Of a DNA stretch of 64,000 bases, positions 27,601 through 36,012 are shown in pieces. Position numbers and translations under genes: made by a program. Position 1 is the stretch's first letter. Each line of letters starts with the position of its first letter. The notes beneath the pieces were generated by a model, which was not told the DNA's origin, did not search any database, and saw only the letters and a program-made list of their open reading frames with translations. The DNA lies in assembly GCF_015999545.1 (NCBI RefSeq), contig NZ_CP065546.1:2223501-2287500 (forward strand). The letters are read 5' to 3'. This stretch comes from Lysinibacillus sp. JNUCC-52 (lineage in GTDB: Bacteria; Bacillota; Bacilli; Bacillales_A; Planococcaceae).

Positions 27601-30121
27601 CATCTTTGTCAAATACTTTTTGCATTGTGCCATTTTTAGTAGCATTTAAAATAGCTTCATTGCTATACGTACCTGTTACTTTTTCATCTTTAAGCGTGGT
27701 TTTGTATATAATACGATATGCTTCTTTATCTAGCGTTCCTAAATTTAAGTTAAAGCTTGTAGGAGTTACATCTGAAAAAGCATATCCACTTAGAGCTGGA
27801 AGAACCGGTGTAACACCATTAGTAGTATTGTTTAAAGTTAACTTATAGACTTCTAAAGATCCAGCCACTAATTTTTGACCACTACTAAATGTATCAGTTA
27901 GTACAGCGTTTGTTAAATGATCCAAATTATAATTGACATCAACTGTCCATGTAAATTGCTTGGTCGAACGATCGTATTCAACCATTTTATTACCATTGCC
28001 ACTCGTGTAACTATCAACAGTATTTGTTGCATTTTTATCGAAACCATATTCATTGCCATTTGGTCCCCATGATATAGAAGCTGAATTTTTATATATCAAA
28101 TCAGACGGTACGGAATCTGGTTGGAAATGCGTTTTATATTCGATTACTTGTTCCGTTGTAATTATAGAAGGAAATGTTAACTTAAAGCCTTTTGTTGTAC
28201 TTTCATTAGCATCACCAACAGTGATTTCTCTATAACTGTCGTCATCTTGTTTAAATTCGACTTTTACACCACTTAATGCTGTTAGGTTTTTAAATCCATC
28301 ACCTTTAAGAGATAGACCAACGTTTTGTTGGAAATTATCCACTACTACAACATTCTCCATTGGTTGTTGGTCACTATTAACTTTAAGCATCCATGATAAT
28401 AGTTTATTGTTGTAATCTACACTTGTGGATCCAGATTTATGGAAAACATTTTGAGATAACTTTTTATTATCTGTTTTTTCTGTTCCAGCTGCAATTACCT
28501 TATTTGAAACTTGAACTTCATTAAGTGAATCAATACGATTATCTAATTTTGTTTCATATTCAATGCGATAAGCTTTTTTTCCAGCTGGTAAGTTAAATTT
28601 TAATTTATAGACATTACTAGGATCTATCGTTGGTTCAATTGATGTAGCTGTACTATTTATCGGAACATAGGTTAAATTTGATTGTACGTCCAATTCGTAA
28701 TATTTCGCACTTCCAGCAACATATTGATGATTTTGACTTGTCAGCTCATCTATTAATACTCCATCTCGCTCTGCTACTTGGTCTAAATTATAATCAATTC
28801 TCCATTTTACAGTTTGAGTTATAGAATCGTAGGAATTCGCAACAAATTCCTTTTTTAATGGCTCTGCATACTGTAACGAAATATTATTTGAATTTATAAT
28901 CGAAGTTTTCGGAGTAGAATCATCAAATAATTGAGCCTCATTGTTTACAGATGGGGATGTACCTGTAAGCACATTACGGTCAATTGTTGTTTCATAAGTG
29001 ACACGAACAGCTCCATTAATTTGACCAAGTGCTATATCAAATCCATCTGAAGTATCCGTTATATTTACACTATCAACAGGAGTTTCTATACCTACAGATT
29101 TCACAGAACCATCCATATTTAAGATAAGCGGTGCAACTTTCACCGTCGTTTTGTCAATTACTAACCCAGGTATTGGTGTATCCTTTAAAATTGCATCTGA
29201 CAGTGTTTCCCCTTGATGGTTGATATCTATCGTCCATAATATTTTATTGGCATTTCTATGATCTAAAACTGCATCTCGATATGCTTGTCCTTTTTTAGAT
29301 GGTGTTGTAACCGAAGGATTAAATATTACTGTTTTGCTATCCTGTAAAACCCCTTCGTAACTAATTACAAGCGTTTCTGGTTTATTTGCCTCAAATTGAC
29401 TACTATCAAAATCGCGTTGCAAATTAAACGTACCATTTAAATCACCTGAAGCAACATCATCCACTGCATTTTGATTAAAGGTAAACTTTACTTTATTCGT
29501 ATTATCTACTACATACGTTCCATAGCTTGTCCCTCCAAGAAGGAGGTTTCCGCTTGTAACACCTGTCGCAAATTGAGTAGGTAACTGGAACTCGACAGAG
29601 TCACCAACAACTAATCCTGTTGTTTCTTTTAGTTGCCAATCAAGATATACAAAAAATTTGTTTGTATTACTCCAAATTATTGGACTTCCAACTATTGATA
29701 CCGCTGTTGCTGCATCATTTCCTTGTCGAATGTCTAAATTACTTATGCTGAATTGTGTAGGCACTATAACTAACGGGTCAACTTGTAGTGTAGTTGCCTT
29801 TTCTTCATTATCTGAGATAATTTTATCTTCATCAGTCGTTTCTTCACCTTCCGTCACATCGCCAGATTCTGTATCACCTGGCAGTATTTCAGTTGGGTCA
29901 CTACTAGAATCAGCTCCACCAGCTTCCCCCGTTTCTCCAGGTGTTGGCACTGGTAAATCTGTGTCGCCTGTGCCCGCCGAATCAGAAGTAGTTCCGTCAG
30001 TTCCTGTTTCTACAGATGGAGGTAGAGAAGAATCTCCTTCTTCCGCAAATACGGATAGCGGTGAAAGTACAGTTTGGAACACAAGCAATAATGTAATGAT
30101 TGCTAAATTTAATTTTTTCAT
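24668..30121 (-). CDS. Giant sortase-anchored surface protein with Cna-type, SpaA-type and Cys-paired repeats
   Basis: A protein of 1,817 residues from the ATG at 30121, chosen because AAAAGGAGAGAAAC precedes it (an in-frame start 60 nt upstream lacks a ribosome site). Parts in order: signal peptide (1-27, ending VFAEEG); acidic Ser/Thr/Gly-rich stretch to about 110; several collagen-binding/SDR-like adhesive domains (about 120-1010); one SpaA/CnaB domain (about 1019-1110, LTIKKVDS, APLGYQ); six repeats of about 80 residues, each opening with CPxFxLT (1117-1607); a glycine run; the Pro-rich stalk TPDPEKPVDPNK; a helical region; LPQTD at 1783, a membrane segment, and RRREAEMK. It is probably an adhesin on a long stalk. 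The anchor signal is non-canonical (D for G). Confidence 0.9.
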   Translation of the reverse strand: MKKLNLAIITLLLVFQTVLSPLSVFAEEGDSSLPPSVETGTDGTTSDSAGTGDTDLPVPTPGETGEAGGADSSSDPTEILPGDTESGDVTEGEETTDEDKIISDNEEKATTLQVDPLVIVPTQFSISNLDIRQGNDAATAVSIVGSPIIWSNTNKFFVYLDWQLKETTGLVVGDSVEFQLPTQFATGVTSGNLLLGGTSYGTYVVDNTNKVKFTFNQNAVDDVASGDLNGTFNLQRDFDSSQFEANKPETLVISYEGVLQDSKTVIFNPSVTTPSKKGQAYRDAVLDHRNANKILWTIDINHQGETLSDAILKDTPIPGLVIDKTTVKVAPLILNMDGSVKSVGIETPVDSVNITDTSDGFDIALGQINGAVRVTYETTIDRNVLTGTSPSVNNEAQLFDDSTPKTSIINSNNISLQYAEPLKKEFVANSYDSITQTVKWRIDYNLDQVAERDGVLIDELTSQNHQYVAGSAKYYELDVQSNLTYVPINSTATSIEPTIDPSNVYKLKFNLPAGKKAYRIEYETKLDNRIDSLNEVQVSNKVIAAGTEKTDNKKLSQNVFHKSGSTSVDYNNKLLSWMLKVNSDQQPMENVVVVDNFQQNVGLSLKGDGFKNLTALSGVKVEFKQDDDSYREITVGDANESTTKGFKLTFPSIITTEQVIEYKTHFQPDSVPSDLIYKNSASISWGPNGNEYGFDKNATNTVDSYTSGNGNKMVEYDRSTKQFTWTVDVNYNLDHLTNAVLTDTFSSGQKLVAGSLEVYKLTLNNTTNGVTPVLPALSGYAFSDVTPTSFNLNLGTLDKEAYRIIYKTTLKDEKVTGTYSNEAILNATKNGTMQKVFDKDVPFTPTNSGEVLSKTGKQNTPSSDLADWTVMLNESRSKLTTTANEVELTDILQGDQMLLTDTFALEEQYYDVGSISDKYRTLLKATIEEGKEYAFFSAGSEVARIKVGVDITGKTKFTLLFLQDIENQYKLTYQTFIEAAQGATIGNEASFAGEFKSELAKTTSNKTEIQWVASGATVVGRDKLTIKKVDSTNASTVLEGAVFNLYNSTGTVLLESNLTTGADGTIQTSKVYNYKTYKLEEVKAPLGYQKISGKIDVIFDATTGIGIIKNTKINAGFSCPNFELTVNNLPTELAGKVVTLKKDGTGPDINLGNLDVDGKVTSSTSIAGGTYSVYVDGQLMTEMITVDGNCEAAITFAIGCPVFMLTINNLPTDLVGKAVTVKKDGTGPIINLGNLDSNGKVKAPTLTNGTYTVYVDGQIVIETITVDNKCEAVIDYVAGCPIFTLTINNLPTELVGKSVTVKKDGTGTTINLGNIDATGKVTVPTPLVSGTYTVFVDGQAMAETITVGQDCEATITFIKGCPVFTLTIDNASNDDVGKKVKLVSENNVTEIELGTINNSGAVTFTINKVPGGTYKVFIDNDELFGKVIVNDDTNCAGTVKVIKACPQFTLTVNQFGGVSHVGAGVAVVIKTTTGSYVTEGVTDAIGQIIFQDKSLLVEGTTYDVYNRLGGKLGNIHVTYEEGKCADSVEVTENACPIFTLTIQDVYGNPREGVAFTIKDKNGMIIATSTTGASGKVTIPYTVEPGTYYVYEGSSLISSIVVNDCEAIAKPVYTGGGGGGGSTPDPEKPVDPNKPTPDPEKPVDPNKPTPDPEKPVDPNKPTPDPENPVDPNKPTPDPENPSTNPDEPGNPENPSTDSKDPTTPGKPDTSKPSVQDVIDQGKNLPPYNPSTANKDTLDAYKDFLDKYNNLSKEDQANVAKTLDINKIKEDAQRLEAQLKAQGKLPQTDGANQTALTLTGVMLVLGALFFLRRREAEMK
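25060..25265 (-). repeat. 36-bp repeats encoding the proline-rich stalk
   Basis: Successive units encode TPDPEKPVDPNK with small changes (EKP to ENP). Neighbouring units are almost identical in DNA, which makes this stretch prone to length change. Confidence 0.88.
25300..26775 (-). repeat. Six Cys-paired protein repeats
   Basis: Each unit of about 80 codons begins CPxFxLT and ends with a Cys 9-10 residues before the next CP (for example NCEAAITFAIGCPVF). The first three share TVKKDGTG or LKKDGTG and INLGN; the last three are more diverged. There are twelve cysteines in total. Confidence 0.85.
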
Positions 30122-30390
30122 GTTTCTCTCCTTTTCTAAGTTCAGAGAGATTCCTATAGGCGTTTGCTGACGACTTTGCACGCTCTCTCAATCTCGAAAG
30201 CTCTGCTCCAAACATTCGGTTTGCCCCTCTTCCCCTTGAATAACTCGTCGTCGTTACGATACATCCAAACCGTCTTACACGCGGTCAATTATCATGATGT
30301 CTTGTCAATGTGTTGTACCAGTTGTATGTATCCTAAGTTGATGTGACGCCTTTACCAATATAATGGCCTCACCCCCTTTTTAGGTTTTAC
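30122..30390 (-). promoter_or_regulatory. Long structured leader of the giant surface protein
   Basis: About 265 nt separate the putative transcription start (near 30387) from the ATG at 30121. A strong ribosome-site sequence AAAGGGGGTGAGG (30367-30379) begins it without a following ATG. Local inverted repeats include ACCG/CGGT, TAAC/GTTA, CAAAC/GTTTG and GAGATT/AATCTC. It fits none of the riboswitch classes I know; GGGGCAAACCG only superficially recalls the c-di-GMP-I core. Confidence 0.5.
30154..30264 (-). CDS. Possible small leader-encoded protein, 36 residues
   Basis: An ATG at 30264 opens 36 codons rich in Lys and Arg with one Trp and one Cys (it begins MYRNDDELFKGKRGKP). It ends 32 nt before the large gene. 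No good ribosome site precedes it, and I recognise no family. It may be a chance frame within a structured leader. Confidence 0.25.
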   Translation of the reverse strand: MYRNDDELFKGKRGKPNVWSRAFEIERACKVVSKRL

Positions 30391-30393
30391 TTC

Positions 30394-30427
30394 ATTATAA
30401 AAAGCTTATCTAAACAAATTCTAAACA
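30394..30427 (-). promoter_or_regulatory. Promoter with direct repeats upstream of the giant surface protein
   Basis: The -10 TATAAT is at 30394-30399 on the minus strand. In the -35 position two direct repeats TGTTTAGAATT and TGTTTAGATAA lie 11 bp apart, while no -35 consensus is seen. Direct repeats about one helical turn apart are typical of OmpR-family response regulator sites; that identity is inference. Confidence 0.45.
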
Positions 30428-30499
30428 TTGCCATATTTTTCATTATCATTTCCTAGATATCTCGCCAACACTTTAAACCAATATGAAATTATACATAAT

Positions 30500-30540
30500 A
30501 AAAAACACTAAACTGTCACTATATTCAAGTGAGTTTAGTG
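30500..30540 (-). terminator. ywfO terminator
   Basis: CACTAAACT pairs with AGTTTAGTG and is followed on the minus strand by TTTTTTATT, about 70 nt after the ywfO stop. Confidence 0.8.
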
Positions 30541-30610
30541 CTTTTATATTATATATATACAATTTGGTTTTGTATATTCTTAAAATAGATATAATTTCTT
30601 ATATTTTCTT

Positions 30611-31915
30611 TTATTGTATTTGTAATAACTTTAAAATCTGTTGTTTAACTCCCACTTTTGTACTATTATCCTCTAAAATATCAAGCGGGAAATATACTTT
30701 ATGATCTCGTTTCATTCGACCAGAAATGGAATCCACAATAATAGATTCCCTAGATAGTTCACGTAATTCTCCGTTTTTCATCTCTAAAAAAATTGGGACA
30801 CGTACTTCTTCCTCCCCTGGTCGATAAAAATCATAAGGAAGATCTGCTGTTGTATCATGTACAAGATAGTATTCTGGATTAATATCTGCTTGTTTAAATA
30901 ATTCTTGGAGCTTTTGATATTTCTCAAGTTCCACGCCTGGATCTAAATCAATGTACTGGAATAGCTTACGATTGACAAAACGGCGACTTAAATCACTTAA
31001 TATCGCGTCTTCTTCTTGCATCCATAATTGAAAATAGGTAAAAAGAATACTTTCATCAAGAGCAAGATAATCTTCCAATGTAATGGAGTTTTGGAAAAAT
31101 GCTAAAAAGTGGGTAGGCTCATGCTTAAACTTATAGCCCGCTTGGCTTAATTGTTTCGCTCGTTTTAATATATTATTTAAAATAACCTCTGCGCTACGTG
31201 AGACAGGATGGAAATATATTTGTAAGTACATTTGATAGCGGCTCATAATATAATCTTCTACGGCATGCATACCTGTGGCTTTAATTACTACTTGGTTTTT
31301 GCGTGGGCGCATTACTCGTAATATGCGTTCCATATCAAAATGGCCATAGCTTACACCTGTAAAATAAGCATCACGTTGTAAGTAATCCATACGGTCAGCA
31401 TCTATTTGGCTCGATATTAAGCTTATGACTTGCTTATTGGGATACGTTTTTTCTATTACTTGCGATACTTTCTCAGGAAAATCAGGTGCTACTTTTTTTA
31501 GCACTGCGTGTACTTCCGTATCGCCAAGTAAAATTTGTCTCGTATAAAATTCATGATCTAATTCGAATACATTTTCAAATGCATGTGAAAATGGGCCATG
31601 CCCTAAATCGTGTAATAGGGCTGCACAAAGCACTAATAGCCGCTCGTCCTCATCCCAATCTTGACGACCTACAAAAATATCATCGACAATACGACGCACA
31701 ATTTCATAAACACCAAGTGAATGACTAAAGCGACTATGCTCTGCTCCGTGGAATACTAAAAACGTAGTGCCAAGCTGGCGAATTCTACGCAAACGTTGAA
31801 ATTCTTTTGTCCCTACTAAATCCCAAATAACCTGATCACGTACATGTACATAACGATGTACTGGATCCTTAAAAACTTTTTCCTCTTGTAATTTTGCCTT
31901 GGCATATTGTGTCAA
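30611..31915 (-). CDS. ywfO: HD-domain phosphohydrolase (YwfO)
   Basis: A protein of 434 residues with a dGTPase-like HD domain: HSRFSHSLGVYE near residue 60 and LLHDLGHGPFSHAFE near residue 108 supply the metal-binding His and Asp. A helical C-terminal half follows. Homologues act on dNTPs or phosphorylated nucleotides. The start is TTG after GGAGGTGC; no ATG fits. It lies by itself between the surface protein and a DUF1450 gene, as in the ywf region of B. subtilis. Confidence 0.9.
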   Translation of the reverse strand: MTQYAKAKLQEEKVFKDPVHRYVHVRDQVIWDLVGTKEFQRLRRIRQLGTTFLVFHGAEHSRFSHSLGVYEIVRRIVDDIFVGRQDWDEDERLLVLCAALLHDLGHGPFSHAFENVFELDHEFYTRQILLGDTEVHAVLKKVAPDFPEKVSQVIEKTYPNKQVISLISSQIDADRMDYLQRDAYFTGVSYGHFDMERILRVMRPRKNQVVIKATGMHAVEDYIMSRYQMYLQIYFHPVSRSAEVILNNILKRAKQLSQAGYKFKHEPTHFLAFFQNSITLEDYLALDESILFTYFQLWMQEEDAILSDLSRRFVNRKLFQYIDLDPGVELEKYQKLQELFKQADINPEYYLVHDTTADLPYDFYRPGEEEVRVPIFLEMKNGELRELSRESIIVDSISGRMKRDHKVYFPLDILEDNSTKVGVKQQILKLLQIQ

Positions 31916-32054
31916 TTGTACAGCACCTCCATTTCATCTTTCTTCTATTATATGCAAACAATATAGAACTAGCATAGAGATTGCACTGTAAGTAGAGAGA
32001 CTATCAACCTAATCGAACGCAATTTTCGCATGTTATAGGTGACTATCGCTCTAA

Positions 32055-32087
32055 AACAAAAACTACCTTCAGCCACGTGAAGATAGT
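32055..32087 (-). terminator. Terminator after the DUF1450 gene
   Basis: ACTATCTTCACGTG folds on GGCTGAAGGTAGT and runs into TTTTTG on the minus strand; the stem begins a few bases past the stop at 32094. Confidence 0.75.
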
Positions 32088-32093
32088 TTTTTA

Positions 32094-32321
32094 TTACTTA
32101 TTTTTTAATTTTGCTAATACTTTTTCCATTAGTTCTTCTTCTGTTAATGCAGCTACAGGGCGACTATTTACAAATGTAAATGTTTTTTTTCGTCCTGGAC
32201 CACAATAAGAGTGACATCCAATTTCGATGGTTGCATCAGGATCTATTTCCTTTAATTTTGGAATTAACGTTTTTAAGTTAACGGCCTGACATTCATCGCA
32301 AACTTTAAATTCGTTTGCCAT
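32094..32321 (-). CDS. DUF1450 protein (YuzB-like), Cys-rich
   Basis: A protein of 75 residues with CDEC near the N-terminus and [11 protein letters not shown] in the middle, a pattern of four cysteines that resembles a thioredoxin-like ferredoxin or a metal site. This is the YuzB/DUF1450 family; the function is unknown. It is a single gene. Confidence 0.85.
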   Translation of the reverse strand: MANEFKVCDECQAVNLKTLIPKLKEIDPDATIEIGCHSYCGPGRKKTFTFVNSRPVAALTEEELMEKVLAKLKNK

Positions 32322-32480
32322 TTTGTCAACAACCCTTTCTATATAGTATTTTGTTTATTAAAATTTTTTAATGCACGCATAACCTTCACATATTTAAGTA
32401 TGCAGCATACGCACAAACCTACATCCGGTATTGTATCGCATTTTTCCCCTTGTATTCAAGCATAATTCCTTTCACTTGGA

Positions 32481-32511
32481 TGAATAAAAGGTTAAAAGAT
32501 TGGTCATGCTA
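32481..32511 (+). promoter_or_regulatory. SigF-type promoter of rsfA
   Basis: TGAATA (32481-32486) and GGTCATGCTA (32502-32511) are 15 bp apart, which matches the SigF pattern (WGHATA, 15 bp, GGNNANNHTR). B. subtilis rsfA is transcribed by SigF. Confidence 0.7.
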
Positions 32512-32552
32512 GACATAAATAAGGAAGTTCCAAATAAAGGTGGGAGGATTAT

Positions 32553-33206
32553 ATGATGAGTAAAGTAAGACAAGATGCTTGGTTAGAAGAAAACGATGAA
32601 TTGCTAGCAGAGGCAGTAATTCGTCACGTAACAGAAGGTAGTACACAGTTAAATGCCTTTGAAGAAGCTGGTGATGCGTTAAATCGTACTGCTGCTGCAT
32701 GTGGTTTCCGTTGGAATGCAGTTGTTCGTAAAACTTATGAAGAGCAACTAGCAGAAGCGAAAAAAGAAAGAAAAGAGAGAATGCGAGTGTTGGGTGCACC
32801 AGCAAGACGCCGTTCCTCAAATATGTTTACCATTAATAATAGTGATGCAGATAGCAAGTCAATTCCACTGTCTGCCTTATCTCTTGATATTGTCATAGCA
32901 TATTTACTACGTTTACAACATTCTGGTGAAATAGGAAATGAGTCTTCAAAATGGAGACAACTTGTACACGTAACCTCTGAGAAAAATAAAAAGCTAGAGA
33001 AAACTATTGCTCAGCTAGAAGAAGAAAATCGAGCAATTCGCAAAGATTATGAGCAGTTTGTACAAATTATGAACCGTGCTAGACGCCTTGTAACGCTAGA
33101 TGAAGAGGAAGAACGCATTGCTCCTGTATTCAAAATGGAGAAAAACGGTAATCTAGTTGTTAGTGGTCCAACATATCAAAAAGAAAATGGCGATGTGCTT
33201 AGTTAG
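32553..33206 (+). CDS. rsfA: RsfA-type prespore transcription factor
   Basis: A protein of 217 residues. The N-terminal Myb/SANT-like DNA-binding region ([15 protein letters not shown] to [16 protein letters not shown], residues 8-70) is characteristic of RsfA. A basic stretch (ARRRSS) and a coiled coil of about 40 residues ([16 protein letters not shown]) follow. RsfA tunes forespore gene expression under SigF. The promoter upstream matches SigF. The ribosome site is GGTGGGAGG. Confidence 0.92.
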   Translation: MMSKVRQDAWLEENDELLAEAVIRHVTEGSTQLNAFEEAGDALNRTAAACGFRWNAVVRKTYEEQLAEAKKERKERMRVLGAPARRRSSNMFTINNSDADSKSIPLSALSLDIVIAYLLRLQHSGEIGNESSKWRQLVHVTSEKNKKLEKTIAQLEEENRAIRKDYEQFVQIMNRARRLVTLDEEEERIAPVFKMEKNGNLVVSGPTYQKENGDVLS

Positions 33207-33222
33207 CACATTCGCCTTTTTT
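33189..33222. terminator. Terminator overlapping the rsfA stop, shared with lipL
   Basis: GGCGATGTGCT pairs with AGCACATTCGCC (one bulge), followed by TTTTTT. The rsfA stop lies inside the loop side of the hairpin, and lipL ends just beyond it from the other direction. Confidence 0.85.
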
Positions 33223-33230
33223 ATTTACCA

Positions 33231-34064
33231 TTATTTCAACTCAAGCATTTTAGCATTTCGCTCGAGCACACGTTGTAAATAAAATGCATATAGTTGTATT
33301 TCTTCATCATGAAAGGGCTCTAAACGTACTTCCTCTGCAAATGAAAGGACCATTTGTTGTAGCCGAATTACAACGGCTTCTACTGTTAATGAGGCATCCA
33401 CTAGTTCACTTAATGAAGCCATCACATCTGGTATAATTTTAGGATACGTAAATTTCGTTACCTCTCCTCGTAAACTCTCAGTGTAAAAATCACGAATAAG
33501 TGCTGCTCGTTCCGCACCACTTCCTTCAATACATAAATATATTTGTACCGCGACACCTTGTCGTAATCGTCTTTGTGAAATACCAGCAAACTTCTTACCT
33601 TCAATACTTAAATCATAGGACCCTGGGCAATAAGAGCCAACAATTTCATAGGCTTCAATTTTATCGGCGGCTTCTGGAAGTAAAGCTTTAATTAGCGCTA
33701 CCATTACATCGTAGCCGTCATTAATGCCAATTGCGCTAGTTTGTTCTGATAAAACAAGGGAAATATTCAGTATGCCTTCATCCAGCACTACTGCTAGACC
33801 GCCTGAATTGCGTACGATTGGGTGATAGCCTCGTTCCTCGAGCAACTTCATTCCTTGCTGTACAAATGGTAAACGATGATCTTGAATCCCGAGCACAACA
33901 GAGGCTTTATGTACCCACGTGCGTATCGTTGGTGGCGATTCAAGCTGTCCTACTAATTGACACAATGTATCATCGGTTGCAAACGACTCAAGTGGGGAAC
34001 TGTTTTTCATGCTAATAGATTGATCATATAAACGCCATATTGGCTGTTGTAAATTACTGTTCAT
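33231..34064 (-). CDS. lipL: Octanoyl-[GcvH]:protein N-octanoyltransferase
   Basis: A protein of 277 residues of the LplA/LipB fold. RNSGGLAVVL gives the ligand loop and SYCPGSYDLSI contains the conserved catalytic Cys of LipL. It moves octanoate from GcvH to the E2 subunits of keto-acid dehydrogenases in the lipoylation route of Gram-positives. Lys in KKFAGISQRR is the usual binding-site residue. It neighbours hemQ as in B. subtilis (ywfL-ywfI). Confidence 0.93.
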   Translation of the reverse strand: MNSNLQQPIWRLYDQSISMKNSSPLESFATDDTLCQLVGQLESPPTIRTWVHKASVVLGIQDHRLPFVQQGMKLLEERGYHPIVRNSGGLAVVLDEGILNISLVLSEQTSAIGINDGYDVMVALIKALLPEAADKIEAYEIVGSYCPGSYDLSIEGKKFAGISQRRLRQGVAVQIYLCIEGSGAERAALIRDFYTESLRGEVTKFTYPKIIPDVMASLSELVDASLTVEAVVIRLQQMVLSFAEEVRLEPFHDEEIQLYAFYLQRVLERNAKMLELK

Positions 34065-34225
34065 TTATTTTGAAAGCTCCTCTATTTACATCTCTTCTCT
34101 TTAGCATACAGCATCCATCGAAGGTGTCAAATTAGTGAATTTCAGTCATGAATTTAGGGATTTTGTACAAACTATGATAAACTAAATTAAGAATGATTTT
34201 CACTTAAAAAGGAGTGCTTTGAATA

Positions 34226-34978
34226 ATGAATGAAGCAGCAATTACATTAGATGGTTGGTACGCATTACACGATTTCCGCTCAATCGACTGGGCTTCTTGG
34301 AAACTTGTATCTGCTGAAGAACGTCAAGCAGCAGTTGAGGAATTTATTGCTTATTTAGAGAAGCTAAATGAAGCAGATGTTGCTAAAACAGGTGCTCATG
34401 CATTTTACGCAATCGTTGGTCAAAAGGCCGATTTTATGATTATGACATTACGTGAAACGATGGATGAATTACAAGAGCTTGAAGCGGAATTTAACAAATT
34501 GGCAATTGCTGATTTCACAATCCCTACATACTCTTATGTATCTGTTGTCGAGCTTTCAAACTACTTAGCTGGTGAATCAAACGAAGACCCTTATCAAAAT
34601 CCACATGTGCGTGCACGTCTATACCCTGAACTACCTCGTTCTAAGTATGTATGCTTCTACCCAATGGACAAGCGTCGTCAAGGCAATGATAACTGGTACA
34701 TGTTATCAATGGATGAGCGTAAGTCTTTAATGCGTTCACACGGTATGATTGGTCGAGGCTATGCAGGAAAAGTAAAACAAATTATTACTGGTTCTGTTGG
34801 ATTTGATGATCACGAGTGGGGCGTTACACTATTCGCAGATGATGTATTACAATTTAAAAAATTAGTATACGAAATGCGTTTCGACGAAGTATCTGCTCGC
34901 TATGGTGAGTTCGGTGCATTCTTCGTTGGTAACCTTCTTGATAATGAAAAATTAGTGAACTTCCTATCAGTTAAATAA
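34226..34978 (+). CDS. hemQ: Coproheme decarboxylase
   Basis: A protein of 250 residues of the chlorite-dismutase-like family, with the usual Firmicutes length. It begins with the family's [13 protein letters not shown] and contains [17 protein letters not shown] and the coproheme-ligand region [13 protein letters not shown], where the His is the iron ligand. It converts coproheme to heme b with peroxide. It is a single gene, next to lipL in the opposite direction. Confidence 0.96.
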   Translation: MNEAAITLDGWYALHDFRSIDWASWKLVSAEERQAAVEEFIAYLEKLNEADVAKTGAHAFYAIVGQKADFMIMTLRETMDELQELEAEFNKLAIADFTIPTYSYVSVVELSNYLAGESNEDPYQNPHVRARLYPELPRSKYVCFYPMDKRRQGNDNWYMLSMDERKSLMRSHGMIGRGYAGKVKQIITGSVGFDDHEWGVTLFADDVLQFKKLVYEMRFDEVSARYGEFGAFFVGNLLDNEKLVNFLSVK

Positions 34979-34981
34979 AAG

Positions 34982-35020
34982 AAAAAATGCGCGTCCATAT
35001 AAAATGGGCTCGCATTTTTT
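34982..35020 (+). terminator. hemQ terminator
   Basis: AAAAATGCG pairs with CGCATTTTTT across an inner CCAT/ATGG. It overlaps the stop of the converging small membrane gene, so it may serve both. Confidence 0.8.
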
Positions 35021-35201
35021 ATGCTTCATGTTCCTCACTGTTTTCTGATTCTATGATTAAAATAATGGTATGGATAAAAAAGCCTATTAGAATCATTACA
35101 AATACTAAATACCAATCATAAGGTTGATTGTAATACTCAGCAATTCCAACAGCCATGAATGCACTTACGATAATTGCTACAAACATACTGAAAATACGCA
35201 T
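35019..35201 (-). CDS. Small membrane protein, paralogue A
   Basis: A protein of 60 residues with two hydrophobic segments (about 5-22 and 30-49) and an acidic tail (ESENSEEHEA). It shares YxQPxxWYL and GFFIHTII with the protein at 35452-35622, so the two are duplicates. I do not recognise the family. The ribosome site AAAGGAGTAG lies before its ATG. Confidence 0.65.
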   Translation of the reverse strand: MRIFSMFVAIIVSAFMAVGIAEYYNQPYDWYLVFVMILIGFFIHTIILIIESENSEEHEA

Positions 35202-35377
35202 AGTACTACTCCTTTATAAAAGCCATAATCATTTCAATTTAGTATGTCTCAAACAAATTTCAATATACTTGCAAAAATAAGTTTTTTCATAATATAGACG
35301 CAAATATTTATTATAAATTGCGCCATTGCTATGTCAGTCATTGAAAGGTTTTTTTATTTACTGCAACTTGTCACAGT

Positions 35378-35425
35378 AAAATAGGATGCTTCCTGTTCAA
35401 AATTGAACGAGAAGCACCCTATTTT
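35378..35425 (-). terminator. Terminator of paralogue B
   Basis: A long hairpin: AAAATAGG, GCTTC and GTTCAA pair with GAAC, GAAGC and CCCTATTTT, with small mismatches. Confidence 0.65.
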
Positions 35426-35451
35426 CCATTGTTCAATGCGCTAATGTAGCT

Positions 35452-35622
35452 TCATGAGCTTTCATCCTTAACTTTTAAAATTATAATAATCGTATGAATG
35501 AAAAAGCCCACTACAATTATTAATATAAAAAGATACCAATGGAGAGGCTGACCATAGATATTTCCGAGTAAAAAAGCTAGTACAGCACTCAATAAAATCC
35601 CAATCCAAACACCAATCTCCAT
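35452..35622 (-). CDS. Small membrane protein, paralogue B
   Basis: A protein of 56 residues if it starts at the ATG at 35622, after GAGGTGGAAGG. A longer frame from 35658 begins with an unlikely MCMCINTC. It has two hydrophobic segments and shares QPLHWYL and GFFIHTIIIIL with paralogue A, in the same order and spacing. The function is unknown. Confidence 0.6.
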   Translation of the reverse strand: MEIGVWIGILLSAVLAFLLGNIYGQPLHWYLFILIIVVGFFIHTIIIILKVKDESS

Positions 35623-35660
35623 GCCTTCCACCTCACATGTATTAATACACATGCACACTT

Positions 35661-35970
35661 TTATTCACATTCCCCACACCAATTGCGCCCTGATTCTCTC
35701 CAAGCAAACATAAAAAAATAGAGGGCGGTGCCTTTAATTTGATTCATACAGAGTTTACTCCACTCTACACTTATATAACCATTTGGCTTTCATCTCCAAA
35801 TTATAAAAGTGAAGGACTTCTGTAAAAATAAATTAAATTTTTTCTATTTTTCTTTACCCCATTTAGATGAATACTATCTAAAAACTTCCTTATTTTTACG
35901 GACTACTCACTATTACTAATATATGCTTCTGCAAATTGAAATGTGATTTTCTTTCTTATGGAAATTAAAC
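35661..35970. other. AT-rich stretch before cwlJ without a clear gene
   Basis: No confident gene. A stop-free minus-strand stretch of about 42 codons ending at 35661 has no start or ribosome site. The upstream signals of cwlJ should lie at the right end. Confidence 0.4.
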
Positions 35971-36012
35971 ATGTCTACAACACCTTTGAGCATATACTGG
36001 TTGCGAGGAGGT

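Noticed and set aside
30180..30235. Possible c-di-GMP-I riboswitch (GGGGCAAACCG)
   Set aside because: The second conserved part of that class (GGACGCAAAGCC) is not present; only a loose GCGTGCAAAG follows.
35661..35790. 42-codon minus-strand stretch without stop
   Set aside because: No start codon with ribosome site; kept only as a note on the gap.
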